A stretch of 64,000 bases of DNA from assembly GCA_021904315.1 (NCBI GenBank), contig CM038926.1, positions 126,501 to 190,500 on the forward strand, read 5' to 3'. The first letter of the stretch is position 1. Every line of letters starts with the position of its first letter. Below, one piece after another: positions 1 through 11,911 of the stretch. The translations under genes were made by a program, and so were the position numbers. Below the pieces are notes generated by a model that was not told the DNA's origin, did no database searches, and saw only the letters and a program-made list of their open reading frames with translations. This DNA is from Sphagnum magellanicum. Lineage: Eukaryota > Streptophyta > Sphagnopsida > Sphagnales > Sphagnaceae.

Positions 1-3000
1 CAATAAAATCCAATCCCCATTTTTGAAATGGTTTTTTAGGTAAAATAGTAACCAATTTGGCCAAATTTTGTGTCAACAAGTCACCTGTTCTTTGACATTA
101 ATCATAGGTTCGACAATATTCATGAACATCTTGATTCATCATCAGCCACCATTAACCAACATCCAAGATTTTTTTCATACTAATGTTTGAAGAAAAATGC
201 CTTCCTACAACTCCTCCATGTAATTTTTGCAAAATTGTGGGCACCTATTCTGGTTGCAAAACTTGACGAAACTTGTTATCTTGTCCAAATATGTATATTA
301 CTCCTTCTTGAAGTGCAAATTAGCTTTTTGGGTTAAATATTGTCTTTAGAGGTGAAAGCACAATCAAGTATACAACAAAAGTAGCTATGAGTAGTTATAA
401 TCATGTTTTTACACATAATGCAAGAAAGTAGAATTGAAACCTTTTCGATCATTGTCAAACCATCATGGTGCACAATATTGAGTTTATAGGGTGTTGTATA
501 CAAAATTTGGAAAACTTTAAAAAACTAAAAATAGGTCAAAAGTATTTTTGAAATTAACTAATGGAATTGTGTTCAAAAATATTTTCACATTAGAAAGATT
601 GATATATTATTATTTTTACCTTGGAAGTTGAAAGTGCATACGTAAATTTTAGATGGCCATTAACTAAAAAAGTAAAAAAATTCAATATTTCATCTACTTG
701 AAGCCTACTTTGTTTCTCTGGGTAACCCAAAAAATTAAAAAAATCTACTTACATTTTTTAGAAATCTACTTTAAACATGTGATTCTTCAATATCATTAAT
801 ATAAATTCAAAGAACATGTTCATATTGATCATTAGATTAAATAATATTTAAGATTTTGATATGTTAAGGCTTGATTTATGGCTATTTAACACTTTTTTGA
901 CAAGGATCATGAAATGTACATTTGATCATGCTTTCACCCTTGGGATGTAATAAATCTTTCCAGCATCACTCCCTTTAATAGGTATTCATAAACACTATGT
1001 AACCACTCAAGTTGTAAAATAAACAAATGAGCATCACAAGTTTGATTAAGTATTCCAATAAGTTCAGTTTGATTGGGTAACCTACTCAATGCATCTACCA
1101 TTAGATGGGACCTACCAAGTTTGTATATGATTTTGAAATCATACTCTAGAAATAATAAAAGCCATTTAGTTAACCTGCCAGAAACCTATGGCTTGTTAAT
1201 TAAATACATTAAAGCCATATGGTCTACATAAAACGTGAACCTATTGCCTAATAGGTAATGCCTAAATTTGTGTAAGGCATAAACCATAGCTAAAACCTCT
1301 CTTTGTGTAATAGTATAATTTTTCTCAGCAAATTTAAACATCTTGACAAATACATAACAAGTTGATTTATTTTACCCGTTGGGTTTTGGGCCAATATTGC
1401 CCCTATTGCTAACTGAAATGCATTAGTATGAACATGAAATTTTAGTTCTTAGTTAGGATTGATGACTATAGGAGATTGAATGTATTGGTCCTTGATGTTT
1501 TTCTAAGTGGTTTGACATTCAACAATCCATTCAAACACTTGAATTTTTCTAAATAAATTGGTGATTGGTGCCATAATAGAAGCAAAATTTCTAATGAAAC
1601 ATCTATAAAACTATGCCATTCCATTGAAAACTTGAATCTCCTAGGGTGTTTTGGTATTAGCATTTTGACTAAAGCCTCTCTCTTCTTAGGATCATGAATC
1701 TTTCCTTCTTTGGAGACTATAAATCTTTAAATAGTTCCAAAACACACCATAAATGCACATTTTTCTGGATTCAAGCTAGTCCCATACTCTTTGCATTTTA
1801 AAAAACATTTTTTGAATTTTTCCAAATGAATGGACAAGTCACCAAAAATAGTAAAATCATCCAAAATGATCTTCATGAATACATCAATGTATTCATAAAA
1901 AGCTTTGATGACAACCTTTTGGTAAGTAGGTGGTTCATTTTTGACCCCAAAAGGCATTACAACCCATACAAAAGCCCCCCAAGTAATAACAAACGCAATT
2001 TTGTATTAGTCCTTCAGTGCTATGGAAATCTAATGGTATCTAGAAAACCCATCTAAAAATGTATAAACCTCATGTTCAATTATAGTGTAATAACCTCATC
2101 AGTAAAAGGTAATGGGGTAGATGCAAGCTACAATGGTTCATTTTTGTGACGAAACGATGTTTTTTCCCTGGGTACCTCTTATTCAAATGCATATGGTGAT
2201 TAATATATCCTTAAATCTACAAATTGGGACTTGGATCTAAACTAATAACTTCATTATGAAAAAAATTGTGTGGTTATTTATTGATAAAAAATTCATTTTC
2301 TAGTAATATTGGAATTTTGAAGTCAAAAAATATGGATTAATCATCTAACTAAAACATCACAAAATTAAAAAATTATATTAATTCACATTCCAAATTTGTT
2401 ATTCGGACTCAATATATAATGTAATACAAGATGATAAACTCATGTGAAAAATCTATTCTTTGAAAACCTTAATCATTTTTAATAACTAGGGACTTTTGAA
2501 TGGTTAAAATTTGACCATATTTTCATAAGTCCATATGAATTGCATTTTTGTTTGTTTTTAAATGTTTTGTCCCAAAAACATATTTTTTGAAAATTTTAAA
2601 TGGGGAATTATTTTTATGGACTTTATGGGTTTTCCTTTCAGGACTTCCAAATTTAAAAATGACATCAACTACATTAAATACAAGTTTTCACATAGATTTG
2701 GGAAGGTTTGTAGGGGATTGAACATGTATTATTCAAATATTAAAATGATAATATTTTTTTAAATAACAACCATGTCCATTTGAATCATTTTAAAGAATCT
2801 TGTATGGACTTATAAGGAGTGTAAAAATGCCAAAATTGAGCCATTTAACTATGCATCTACCCAATGGGTATGGGTCTTTTTTAATAACAACATTAAGCTT
2901 CCCAAAATCCACACAAATTTTCAATTTCCCATTTTTCTTAGGCACTACAACTATAGGTAATAACCAAGTAGCCTCTTCAACAAGCTTAATGAACCTTGTA

Positions 3001-4710
3001 ACAAGCAATTTGTCAATATCCTATTTAACAATAGTTACATAGTTAGGATTTAATTGGTACCTTGTTTGATGAATAGGTGGTATCAATGTGTCCAACTCAA
3101 TTCGATGTTGAACTATCTCAGGTGGTATACCCTTCAAACCTTTATAAGTCCACACAAAGATGTCCTTGAACTCTTTTAGCAATTCAATCAATTGATAACT
3201 AACAACAAGTTCCAGATCAATACCAATTTTTACCTATTATAGGTTTTTTTTAGAACCTAGATTTATCTTAGTCAATTATTTTTCTTCGGTGACAATCCAT
3301 CCAACAATGCAAAGATTTTGACTTTGATTCAAACAAACATCTCATCAATCTCCATTTCTCCTACTTTAGGTTGGAAAAAAGTCTTTGGTAATTGTTGTTT
3401 AAAAGTATCAAGGGGTATAGTTATCTTAACAAGTAATATATATACCAGTTCAACAAGTATATCAAATGAAAGAGGTAATAAATACACAAGTTCAACTAGA
3501 TTCAAACCTATTGATGTAGTCAAATTAATAGGTTGATCTGACCAAACTAATGTAAGGATAGTTATGGTTACTATTGAAAACAATCCTAGTTTTGTTGTAA
3601 ACATCAAATCCTCTTCTTTGTCAAATATTCTAGAATGGAAATGATCATAACAAACTAACACTTCTAAATGCTTAGTTAGTGTTCCAAGTTTCTTAGTAAC
3701 ATGATCCTAACTGTACTGGTTCCTTATATAGTGATAATATTGTTGCCCCAATCATGAGACACTTTAACATCCTTTAGCCAAGGACGGCCATGTTACAACA
3801 TGGAGTAACTAAAGTCTAACACACTACTTTGAATTATAGTGAAAGTCATTGCATGCAGAATTCCATGAACAAGAATTTTTAAATCCTTTATTAGACCTAA
3901 AGATGTGGCAATGGTTTGATTAGTCATGTAAATTGTAAGGTGTAGGTTTTGGTTTTGACAAACCTAACTACACCCTCAACTTTTCCATAATGATATTGAC
4001 TCCAAAACCACCATCTAGAAGTACATCTTCAATAAAGTTCTTCCCTACTTAAAACCTATATCATTGCCATTTAATGATCAATGGTAACTGATGCAACTAC
4101 CGAATCTAATAAAGCAGGTTTTGATGGTATCAAATTAAGAATGTAACGTTTGATATCAAGAATCATTCATAATAATTAACCCAAGTTCATGTATAATTTG
4201 GTCTCCAAGACTTGTTTACTAATATCCCTTAGGATTTTTTCTAAAATCTTCTCTGTTCTAACCTGTTTTGAAATCACAAGTTATTGATTTACATGACTGG
4301 TTTGATTATTTTCAACCAGTTGAATTGCAGTAGAATTATCAGGCAATCCAGCCCAATTATTTTACAATCACTCCTCATTGATGATGGCAAATTGTTTATT
4401 AGTCCCACCATGTTGTAGTTGTCTCATAATTTCATTAAATTAATCACGTAAACATTCTTCTCGTTGCCAATCTTCAACTCCTTTGGCTTAACCAACTCCC
4501 TTTCTTTAAACACCTATTATAACTATTGACTACAAATGGTAATATCAACTACTACATTAATTGGCACATTGTTAATTTTAGATGGTTTAGGTGTTGTCAT
4601 GACATTAGAATTAATAGGCTTAATTCTGAACATGTTTTGTACCTCAATCCTCCTAGGGCATTCTCCAAATCATTGTTCTACAATAAAACAAATTATACAG
4701 GGATAACAAA

Positions 4711-5400
4711 CACTACTACATATTGTGCCTTTTTGCGAAAGGAAAAACAAAAAACCGAAAGGGTTTGCGAAGCAAAAACAACCTGCCATATTTGCGATGT
4801 GACACACATTGCAACTTGTGGTTCACCAACCATCGCTAATATATAATGAACCTTAAATCATCGCAACACTTTTGCAACTTATACCACAACCAAAACTTTG
4901 CGACCCTCTCAGTCTCCGTGCATGCTAGCGATATTCCACAGTTCGCACCTCTTAATCATATTCACAACATCGCAAATTTAAAAATACACAAAGTATCGCA
5001 AAACACTTTGAGACTCACAAGAGATTGCAATCTTGCGTTATTCGGAGCATCACATTTTGCGTTTGAATATGTATCGCAAACCTCATCACAAATTTTTACA
5101 AAAGTTTCCGGTGTTGGACGTATCGCAAGTTGCAATGTGCGTTAGTTCGCAAAGTAGTGAAAGGGATCCTGGAGAAGGAAGTTTTGCAAAAGGTTTCGCA
5201 ATGTCATCTGATTTACCATGGCCTTTTTTAAGTTGCATAAAATCTCGGTGACATTAAGGTAGTACATGCAGTAGTGCAAAGGAGAGTTGTACAAAGTTCC
5301 TAAAGGGCCTACTCCCGAAACTATAAAGGCTGAAATTCGCTAAAGACTTTGACACAATGAACATTGTGGAGTAATATAGAACCACAAGCCTCAATGGCAA
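4711..5400. repeat. Left terminal inverted repeat and subterminal TTTGCGA-motif array of the CACTA
   Basis: The terminal repeat (about 28 bp) is followed by a dozen or more copies of TTTGCGA or its complement TCGCAAA in both orientations. Such arrays are where the TnpA-type protein binds in En/Spm elements. The motif is rare in the rest of the window except at the other end of this element and at 8680-8880. Confidence 0.85.
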
Positions 5401-5426
5401 TTTGCATAAAATTAATGAGTAGTACA

Positions 5427-6683
5427 TTATACGTGGTCATCATCCACCTCAGAGGTTGTGAGCACAACCTCTGGTTTTCCACCTAGAATAGAACGGGACC
5501 GTGGCACATATGTGACAACAAGTGACCACTCCTTTGGGTTTGGGGGATAAGGAAGATAAAAGTATTGTTCTACATGACTGGGAAAAGTAAATGGCTCTGA
5601 AGTTTGCCAATGAGATGGCTGATAACTGGTGGCAGATGTTTTTAACCGTGTGTGTCTGCACTCATCCTGAACTAAAGTGCAATTTGCACCAGCAAGGTTC
5701 ACTTTAAACCACTTGCACTTAAACACATACTCTTCAAACTTTGAATTGCATCATAAGACACCACCAAGATCTCTTCTAGCTTTCCATAATGTGGCACAAT
5801 ATCTTGAACAATATTCCTGTCATGCCGACTGCTTCTAGAGTCCTGAATGAATTGCCCTTGAACTCCACAATCAAAGGTGCGGCCCCTCTTTTCATCCAAA
5901 GTGGAAATCCTGAAATTAATATTGTGTTAGGCATTGTGAGTCAACAACTTATATGATAATAGAAACTTCATGCCCATAAAAATCATCCTAGAACATTCTA
6001 AAAAACTTGTCTGGAATGTGAAGATGAGTTAATATGCCTAATGAAATATAAAAAATAAATACCTGAAATGTCTTCCTTGTGTCCACATTGCTGAATGTGT
6101 TGTCATAACTCTCTGTGGTCCATGAACAATGGTGCGAACATCATCTGTGATCTCTGGAAAACATGATATATTTTTAAAGATAAGATAAGATCTTTTTAGC
6201 CTCCTTCCAAGATCCTGGCAAAACATTTTCCTCAGGCAGCAAGAGGCTATGACAATACTGGAAAATGTCTGACAACATAGTATTGCTTGCCTTGTGTTCT
6301 GCTTGGATGTTTAACAACCCCAGTATGGCTGCTAAACGGCTTAACCTTGCACCTTGAAAAATAGGTGTTCGAGCATGTGCCTCCGCCTCTTGCCACTGCC
6401 GTTGTCCCTGGGCAGTATGTTGATGATGTGGAACATCTGCATTGGCTCCTTCATCATGTGGGTTGCCAGACATATCATCAACTATGTCAAGTCCAAACCA
6501 GTCAACCATGAAGTCATCCATTGCTTGTTCTTGGTTTGTAGGCAGTGGTGCTTCCTGAACTGGTTGAGAAACACCTTCATCATGAGCAGACAAGTCATTT
6601 GATGAAGAATGAGTTGATGAAGAGTCTGATTTGTGTGGCATGCCCATTTCCCGATATGTTGTTCTCAACCTCCGTGGCAGCAT
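5427..6683 (-). pseudogene. CACTA TNP2-type transposase, remains of N- and C-terminal parts; catalytic core missing
   Basis: The upper part (6683-6174) encodes a run ending LLPEENVLPGSWKEAKKIL, which resembles the segment of plant TNP2 (Transposase_21 family) with LP..N.LP.S..EAKK. The lower part resembles the TNP2 C-terminal DUF4216 domain. It comprises a short exon about 6160-6065, ending TQGRHFR before a CAG|GTATTT donor, then an exon from 5899 with acceptor TTTCAG|G in matching phase reading ISTLDEKRGRTFDCGVQG and KLEEILVVSYD, and then the frame at 5726-5427 with FKCKWFKVNL and EPFTFPSHVEQYFYLPYP. In intact TNP2 several hundred residues bearing the DDE core separate these parts. Here they are almost adjacent, so an internal deletion made the transposon defective. 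The frame changes once more near 5710. Confidence 0.85.
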
Positions 6684-6850
6684 GTCTTTAGAAGGCCGAA
6701 TATTCTATGCAATACCAAATCCAGAAGATCTTAACTATATACCAAGCATAGTTGCATATTACATTATAAATAAAAAATGCCAAAATGCATGTATATAGAT
6801 ATGGTATGTTATGTTTTAAACAAAGTACATAGTTCAGAAATGGTGGAATC

Positions 6851-8001
6851 CTAACTCCACTCATAGTGTGTAAACAACTCATCTCCTGATCTGATGGTCC
6901 TAATAGCTATAACCAGGCAATGGTCTTCATGATAAGTCTGGCCATATGGTGCTGGAGGAGGTCCCTCAACAAAAACCCACTCACAATTAGCCCTACGCTT
7001 AGGATGAGTCCCCACTGTACTGTTGATGAAACCAGCAATGTTTCCAGAACGTATGGGGTCTCCATCTATCACCCTCACATCACTATGCCTCCTAGTGCTA
7101 CCAGCAAAGGTGTCCATCTCAAGAGCAAAGGTCTTCCACTCAGGATGTTGTGTGAGGATCCTGTTCCAATGTCTTCTCTTATAGATAGGCCCACCATAAG
7201 GGAACAAAGTAGGACCCTCTCTACGACATCTAGCTGAATCCTCTACAATGATGTCCTCACAAGCATATACTCCATAGCCATGCCTCTCTCCAAGTGTAGA
7301 GGTCTTAACAATCCATCGTCTACCCCAAACCACAACCTCCTCATCATAGGGCAAACTATCAAGCAACCCAAGAACTACAGGGTTCCATGATTGGATAATA
7401 TTGGCACATTTGCCAGTGAACTCACACATACCCCATCTGCCCTCAACAATAGTCCTAGCATGACCCTCACTTGGACGTTGTGCTTTGGATCGCTGGCTAA
7501 CGAAGGGCACACGTGGCCTTGCCTCATGCTGTGACTTATTGGCCTCATGAGAGGTACCAATCCCTATAGCAAATGCCTGCGAAAGTGCATTTCCTATGGC
7601 AGCTAAAACCCCTTGTGATAGAACATAGGGTGGTGGTTTCATACGGGAACCCTATTACATTCAAAAAACCACAACAAACCATGGAAGTGAAAATAGTTTC
7701 AAAGAGGATTTCATGAAAAATAACATGTATCAAAGAGGAAAAAATGACAATGGTAAATGACACTTACCACATGAGATGAAGAAGCTCCTGGAGTAAGACC
7801 ACGATGACGCCCAAATCGCTGAATGTGTTGAGCACAAACATATGACTTTTGTGAAATCTGACCAACACACTTGGTGCATTGGCAAAGCTGCCGAGGTGGA
7901 CCACGAGGAAAATGAGACACCTCTGCCTACGTATGAGCTGATGTGCCCTCATTTGAGGAGGATGAATCACTAGTGGACACAACGGAAGAAGAAGACATCA
8001 T
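6851..8001 (-). CDS. SET-domain gene carried in the CACTA (two exons)
   Basis: Exon 2 (7651-6851, 266 codons plus stop) encodes a SET-like domain in its second half. Visible motifs are the GYGVYACEDI entry, LFPYGG, GNIAGFINST followed by RRANCEW (compare GN..RF.NHS...N), and GDELFTHYEW at the end. SET domains are usually protein-lysine methyltransferases. Exon 1 (8001-7768) has a Ser-rich start and a Cys/His-bearing stretch (CQCTKCVGQISQKSYVCAQH). The junction is clean: donor GTG|GTAAGTG at 7767, acceptor TAATAG|GGTTCC at 7652, phase 0. Exon 1 read from its first ATG contains one in-frame TAG, so exon 1 is damaged or starts later. In the SET core the Arg and the NHS triad are altered (GF and NST), so activity is doubtful. 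It lies between TNP2-type pieces on the same strand and may be a captured host gene or part of a chimaeric transposase gene. Confidence 0.72.
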
Positions 8002-8122
8002 CTGTCACATTAATACAGCACAAGTGTAAGGCAAAGACCAAATTAGACTTTCAAAAATCATGTCATACAGCAATATAAACCCTTGATTACTCATAAATTG
8101 AGACAACCTAAACAAAAAAGAA

Positions 8123-9422
8123 ATGCATACCTGCATCCAATGTGGGCTCAACAATGCCTATAGGACTGGAGGAGAGCTTGATTCTGGGTGGATTGCAGAC
8201 AACATTTCCAATTCAATGTCTCAAGCAAGATACCATGACAGGATGAAGATTCGTGCTCACCTGAGAGACCTGAATGTGTACAGGAACTTGGAGAGGCCGC
8301 TTCAGTTCTCAAAAGACATCTGGAATGCCTTCTACCAGTCTGAGGTGCAGCTGAAAGCAACAAGGCAGCTGAAGGAGATCACAGAGTAGCTAGCCAAGGC
8401 CAAGAAGGCAAGAGAGTTTGGGAGGTCTGACCGTGACTTGAAGGCACTGGAGCTGAAGCTTGCTGAATGCCAATCAGTGGTGGACGAGGTTGGTGATCCA
8501 CCATTGAAGTTCCTCAAGGTAGTAGAGTGAGTGAAAATGGTTCCAAACACCACCCACAGGCTAGGGCAAGGTGGCATTCCCGGCCTCAAAGCAGCATTTG
8601 TAAGTACCCTAAACCCTCTCCTCCATTTCTTTCCTGCAAAGACTCACATGCTTGTGAGTTTCTGTCCAGTCAAACTAGATTTTTTGCGATACCTTTGTGA
8701 TGCGATACCTTTGCGATACCTTTGCGATGCGAATTGCATTGCAAAGACAAGTATATGGAGTTTTGGCCTTTTGGGTTGCGATAGTAGATGCGATGCGATT
8801 TGTTTCGCAAGCTGCTTCGCAAGTGTCAGTATGCAAAGGTCTGCGCTTCGCAAAAGTGGTCGGAGACTTGAATAGATTCTTTATGCGTTTTTTTTACCTG
8901 TTGTATTATGGGGACAGTACAAGAGGTACAAGAGGAAGATCACAGCTGCAGAAATGAATATGGGCCAGGAGCATGGCAAGGAACATCTTTTTTAAACAAG
9001 TTGATGCACTATTGGTGAGTGGGTTTGGTTGGGATTCAATTTCTGTTTGTGTTGAAATTGTTTTCATTTGAATCATGATTTTCTTTGACTAAGCTTTGCA
9101 TGTTGAAATGTAGGCATTTGAGGGTGAGAGTGAGAGCTCCAAGGGCAGCAATGATGAGGAGGAGAGAGATGAGGAGAGAGCAGGTAGCACTGCTCCCAGT
9201 GTGCTACCTGCTCCGAGTGCTACCACTAGCAGTGAACCCAGTTCATTTGCTAGTCGAAATGAAGGTTCTGTAGGGGCCAAAGATAAAGAGAATAGGGAGG
9301 AGGAGGAGGAGGGGCAGGGGGACGATGAAGAGAGGGAGGAGGATGAGTAGCCTCCCCCTCCACCAGAGAACACTAGGAAGAAAGATTCAAGGAAGAAATC
9401 CAAGAGGGGAAGGAGGTCTAGA
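8123..9422 (+). pseudogene. TnpA-like second gene of the CACTA, three exons, decayed
   Basis: The first exon (about 8123-8599) encodes a charged, probably coiled-coil protein with YHDRMKIRAHLRDLNVY, FSKDIWNAFYQSEVQ and ALELKLAECQSVVDE; it has in-frame stops after ITE and VVE. Donor TTT|GTAAGT at 8600 pairs in phase 0 with acceptor GGGACAG|TAC at 8918. The short second exon ends at the GTGAGT donor at 9015 (one 1-base slip before KQVDALL). The third exon starts at 9114, is strongly acidic (runs of Glu/Asp/Ser), and after a TAG at 9348 continues to a basic tail RKKDSRKKSKRGRRSR that looks like a nuclear localisation signal. Its place, opposite in orientation to TNP2, fits the DNA-binding TnpA/second ORF of CACTA elements. 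Family assignment is by position, not by recognised domain. Confidence 0.5.
8680..8880. promoter_or_regulatory. Internal cluster of TTTGCGA motifs within an intron of the TnpA-like gene
   Basis: At least nine TTTGCGATAC/GCGATGCGA/TTCGCAA motifs occur in 200 bp, with the same core as the element's subterminal arrays. The cluster sits inside the intron 8600-8917. It could be an internal binding site for the element's own TnpA, giving autoregulation, or a piece of a subterminal array moved inward. No CACTA terminus is present here. Confidence 0.5.
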
Positions 9423-9765
9423 TAGACAGCTACACCAGTTTCCGTAATTAATGTTACTCACATTATTTGTGAACAGTGTTTTTACACATCGCTTTTCGTT
9501 ATTAATGTTAATAACCTTAATAGCGCGTTAACATTAATACAGGCGTAATCTAAATAATGTTAATAACATTATTTAAATTGATACCTAATTAATGTTAATA
9601 AGAGAAAACTATATTTGGTTGCCAAATGATGTATAATTGCGAATGGGATGGCTTGCCACGCGGCTACGAAAATGCTACAGTTTTACATTAATATTTATTG
9701 TTGTGATGTTACGGAGGATGAAGTGCCTGATCACGCGAAACGCGGCGGAGGCAGTCTGCTGAGGT

Positions 9766-11516
9766 TTAATCGCGCAACGGGGCGTTGTCATCATGCGGAT
9801 CCAGATCCGGTATAGCAAGACCTTCGAAATGTTGACGATGTTTTTCAATGATGATTTGAAGATCGTGATTGAGTTGTTTTTCATGCCATTCTCCTATGAT
9901 GTCGAGGGACAGCCCGCAGCAAATCATCGCCTTACGGGCATAAGTCAAGCCGGTTTGATCGCGCTGCTCGTTTACCCGACGAACTGTTTCGGCAGCCATG
10001 CGCAAAAAAAACGATTTTCCGAGATTTTGCAGCGCGCCAGATCCTTCACGCCAGAGGCCATCCTTGATGGTTTTGAACTTATAGTCGTCCCAGATCTCCA
10101 TTTAGGCATCCTTGATCTTCGAGATCACAACAAATCGCACGGCTGAATCTTGTCGGTCGCGACAGCCACCAAGTAGCGAAGAGTGGCATTGCTCGCCTCC
10201 AACGCTGCATGCATGTTCCCATTACCGTCATCGTGATGGGCATTGAAGTTGTCCACAAATATCACTCTCTGCTTGGACCGATCGGCTGCATGTCCGCGGT
10301 AGTGAGCACGTGGTTCTTGGAGGTATTGTGCCCACAGCTTCTGCGTGATGAAACCCTTCTTAGTCGTCCTGTAGCAGACTCCAGGGACGTCATCGGGTAC
10401 TCCGCGAATAGGATAGCTTTCGCTGGCATTCTGGAAAATGACACATGGATTACAGATTCTTGCATGTGGCCCGCTCGTTAGCCGAATCATCAGCATCATT
10501 CCCATGCCGCCGGATACTACATCAGCATACTTGACATCATTGTCACCGCGAAATCCCAGTGTCTTGCCGTTGTCCAAGTTGACCTTGCAATGCATTTCAT
10601 CGATGTTCTCAACCAAGTTCTCATCGAGCGTACCAGCGCAAAATTCTCTCGCAAGTTGTCCGAGATGGAATGCGATTTGCTTGTCGATATGCTGTTGACG
10701 AGTAGGGCTCAGCATCAACTTGCCAGTTTGAGCTCGACCGACGATATTGTTGACCGTCTGAAAACGTTGAATCCATCTTATATCGATGCGATCAATGATA
10801 GTGGTGCCCTTGTGCTGTAGGTTGGGAGGGAAATCAGGATGATTCATCTCTACCAGGATGTCCTTCACGAGGCAAACCAGTAGCTTCGGACTGAACTTCA
10901 CGCCCATTTTGCGATAGCGGTCAAATTCGTCGATAATGAAAGGATACAGCCAATCGACCCATGGAGCCCGCTTTGGTCCTCGACAAGGGGCAGCTTTTGT
11001 GAGCACCTTCTTGGCTTTCCCCGGCTGCGCAGAGTTACAGGATACCATGTTGTCACGATCATCACAGATCTGTAGAATAGTAACACGTTTTTCCCACCAA
11101 CGTGACGACTTCATGATTGTCGCGGATGTCGTCCCTCAAAAATGCTCGAGGAACGCCTTGACGGTTCGTGCGTGCAGTCCTTTCTCCCCATTCGTTTCGT
11201 TGTCATTGATCATCCACTCAACAACTCTAATGCGAGTTTGCTGAGTTGTGATTGCGGTAGGACGTTTTCTCTTTCCCAGAGCACAAGGATTGTCGGCAAG
11301 CTGTTCGTCGACGATGACGCGATCATTGTTCGCAATAATTATCACGTCATTGGCTGCGCCATTCGGGTCCAATGGTTCGGGTGGCTCCTTTTCGTCATCG
11401 GCAGCCTGACGTTGACGAGCAACTGCACGAACAATGGGAGACGAGGAAAACACCGACAAACGTACTGCTCCACGTTGTATATCCCGTGAAGATTGAGAGT
11501 TTGACAGTGCAAACAT
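9766..11516 (-). pseudogene. DDE_1/CENP-B-type transposase of the pogo-like element, lightly damaged
   Basis: Three consecutive parts make up one transposase. The N-terminal part (11516-11136) ends in a basic, helix-turn-helix-like region around GKRKRPTAITTQQTRIRVVE. The core (11114-10125) has the DDE signatures NIDEMHCKV, IFVDNFNAHH and DKIQPCD, plus YPIRGVPDDVPGVCYRTTKK. The C-terminal part (10101-9766) reads MEIWDDYKFKTIKDG and SYARKAMICCGLS-like sequence. Parts 1 and 2 are in the same frame, separated only by one TGA (11136-11138). Between parts 2 and 3 there is one single-base frame slip and a TAA where Trp is expected. Three small lesions in about 580 codons indicate recent death. The catalytic triad itself is present. 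Confidence 0.9.
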
Positions 11517-11628
11517 GGCAAAGAGAACGCTTTCGGAGCGAGAAGGAGCTGGGGAAGCAACAGAGGTATGGGACTATCGTTGAAGAAGAAGTGTTCGAAA
11601 ATATCTGAACATATGTTAGTGCCAGCTG

Positions 11629-11890
11629 GCGCCACTCTGCAGTCTGCAACCCTTACAGCGAGCTGTAGCAGTGTAACTGCCTTCTTGTCCCAAGATCCCC
11701 CATTCCTCCATTAATGTTAATAACATTAAATGGGAACTAACATTAATTTGGTATTAACTGCGCCACTCTGCAGTCTGCAACCCTTACAGCGAGTTATAGC
11801 AGTGCAGCTGCCTTCTCGTCCCAAGATCCCCCATTCCTCCATTAATGTTAATAACATTAAATGGGAACTAACATTAATTTGGTATTAACA
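11629..11890. repeat. 131-bp tandem duplication next to the pogo right end
   Basis: Two near-identical units (11629-11759 and 11760-11890) begin GCGCCACTCTGCAGTCTGCA and end with the ATTAATGTTAATAACATTAA palindrome block. They differ at only a few bases, so the duplication is recent. Confidence 0.93.
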
Positions 11891-11911
11891 TTAATTACGA
11901 AAACCGGTGTA

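Larger units (their letters stand above)
9433..11909. mobile_element. Pogo/CENP-B-type (Tc1/mariner) transposon nested in the CACTA
   Basis: The left end CACCAGTTTCCGTAATTAAT and the right end in reverse complement CACCGGTTTTCGTAATTAAT form inverted repeats. Each is directly flanked by TA (9431-9432 and 11910-11911), the Tc1/mariner target site. Next to the ends lie repeated TTAATGTTAATAACATTAA palindromes. The single gene inside is a DDE_1-type transposase on the minus strand. The coding part looks clearly richer in G+C than its surroundings, and the transposase is of a kind I associate with oomycete genomes. The element has few visible lesions and so is younger than the CACTA that holds it. 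Confidence 0.93.

Noticed and set aside
2110-2830. Extra sequence between two RT blocks of the left family A fossil, considered a nested insertion
   Set aside because: No terminal repeats or target duplication could be found, so it is not called as a separate element.
8680-8880. TTTGCGA cluster taken first for the end of another nested CACTA
   Set aside because: No CACTA terminal sequence or target duplication is present, and intron borders close neatly around it.
9089-9403. Ser-rich minus-strand frame of 104 codons
   Set aside because: Complement of the acidic third exon of the TnpA-like gene.
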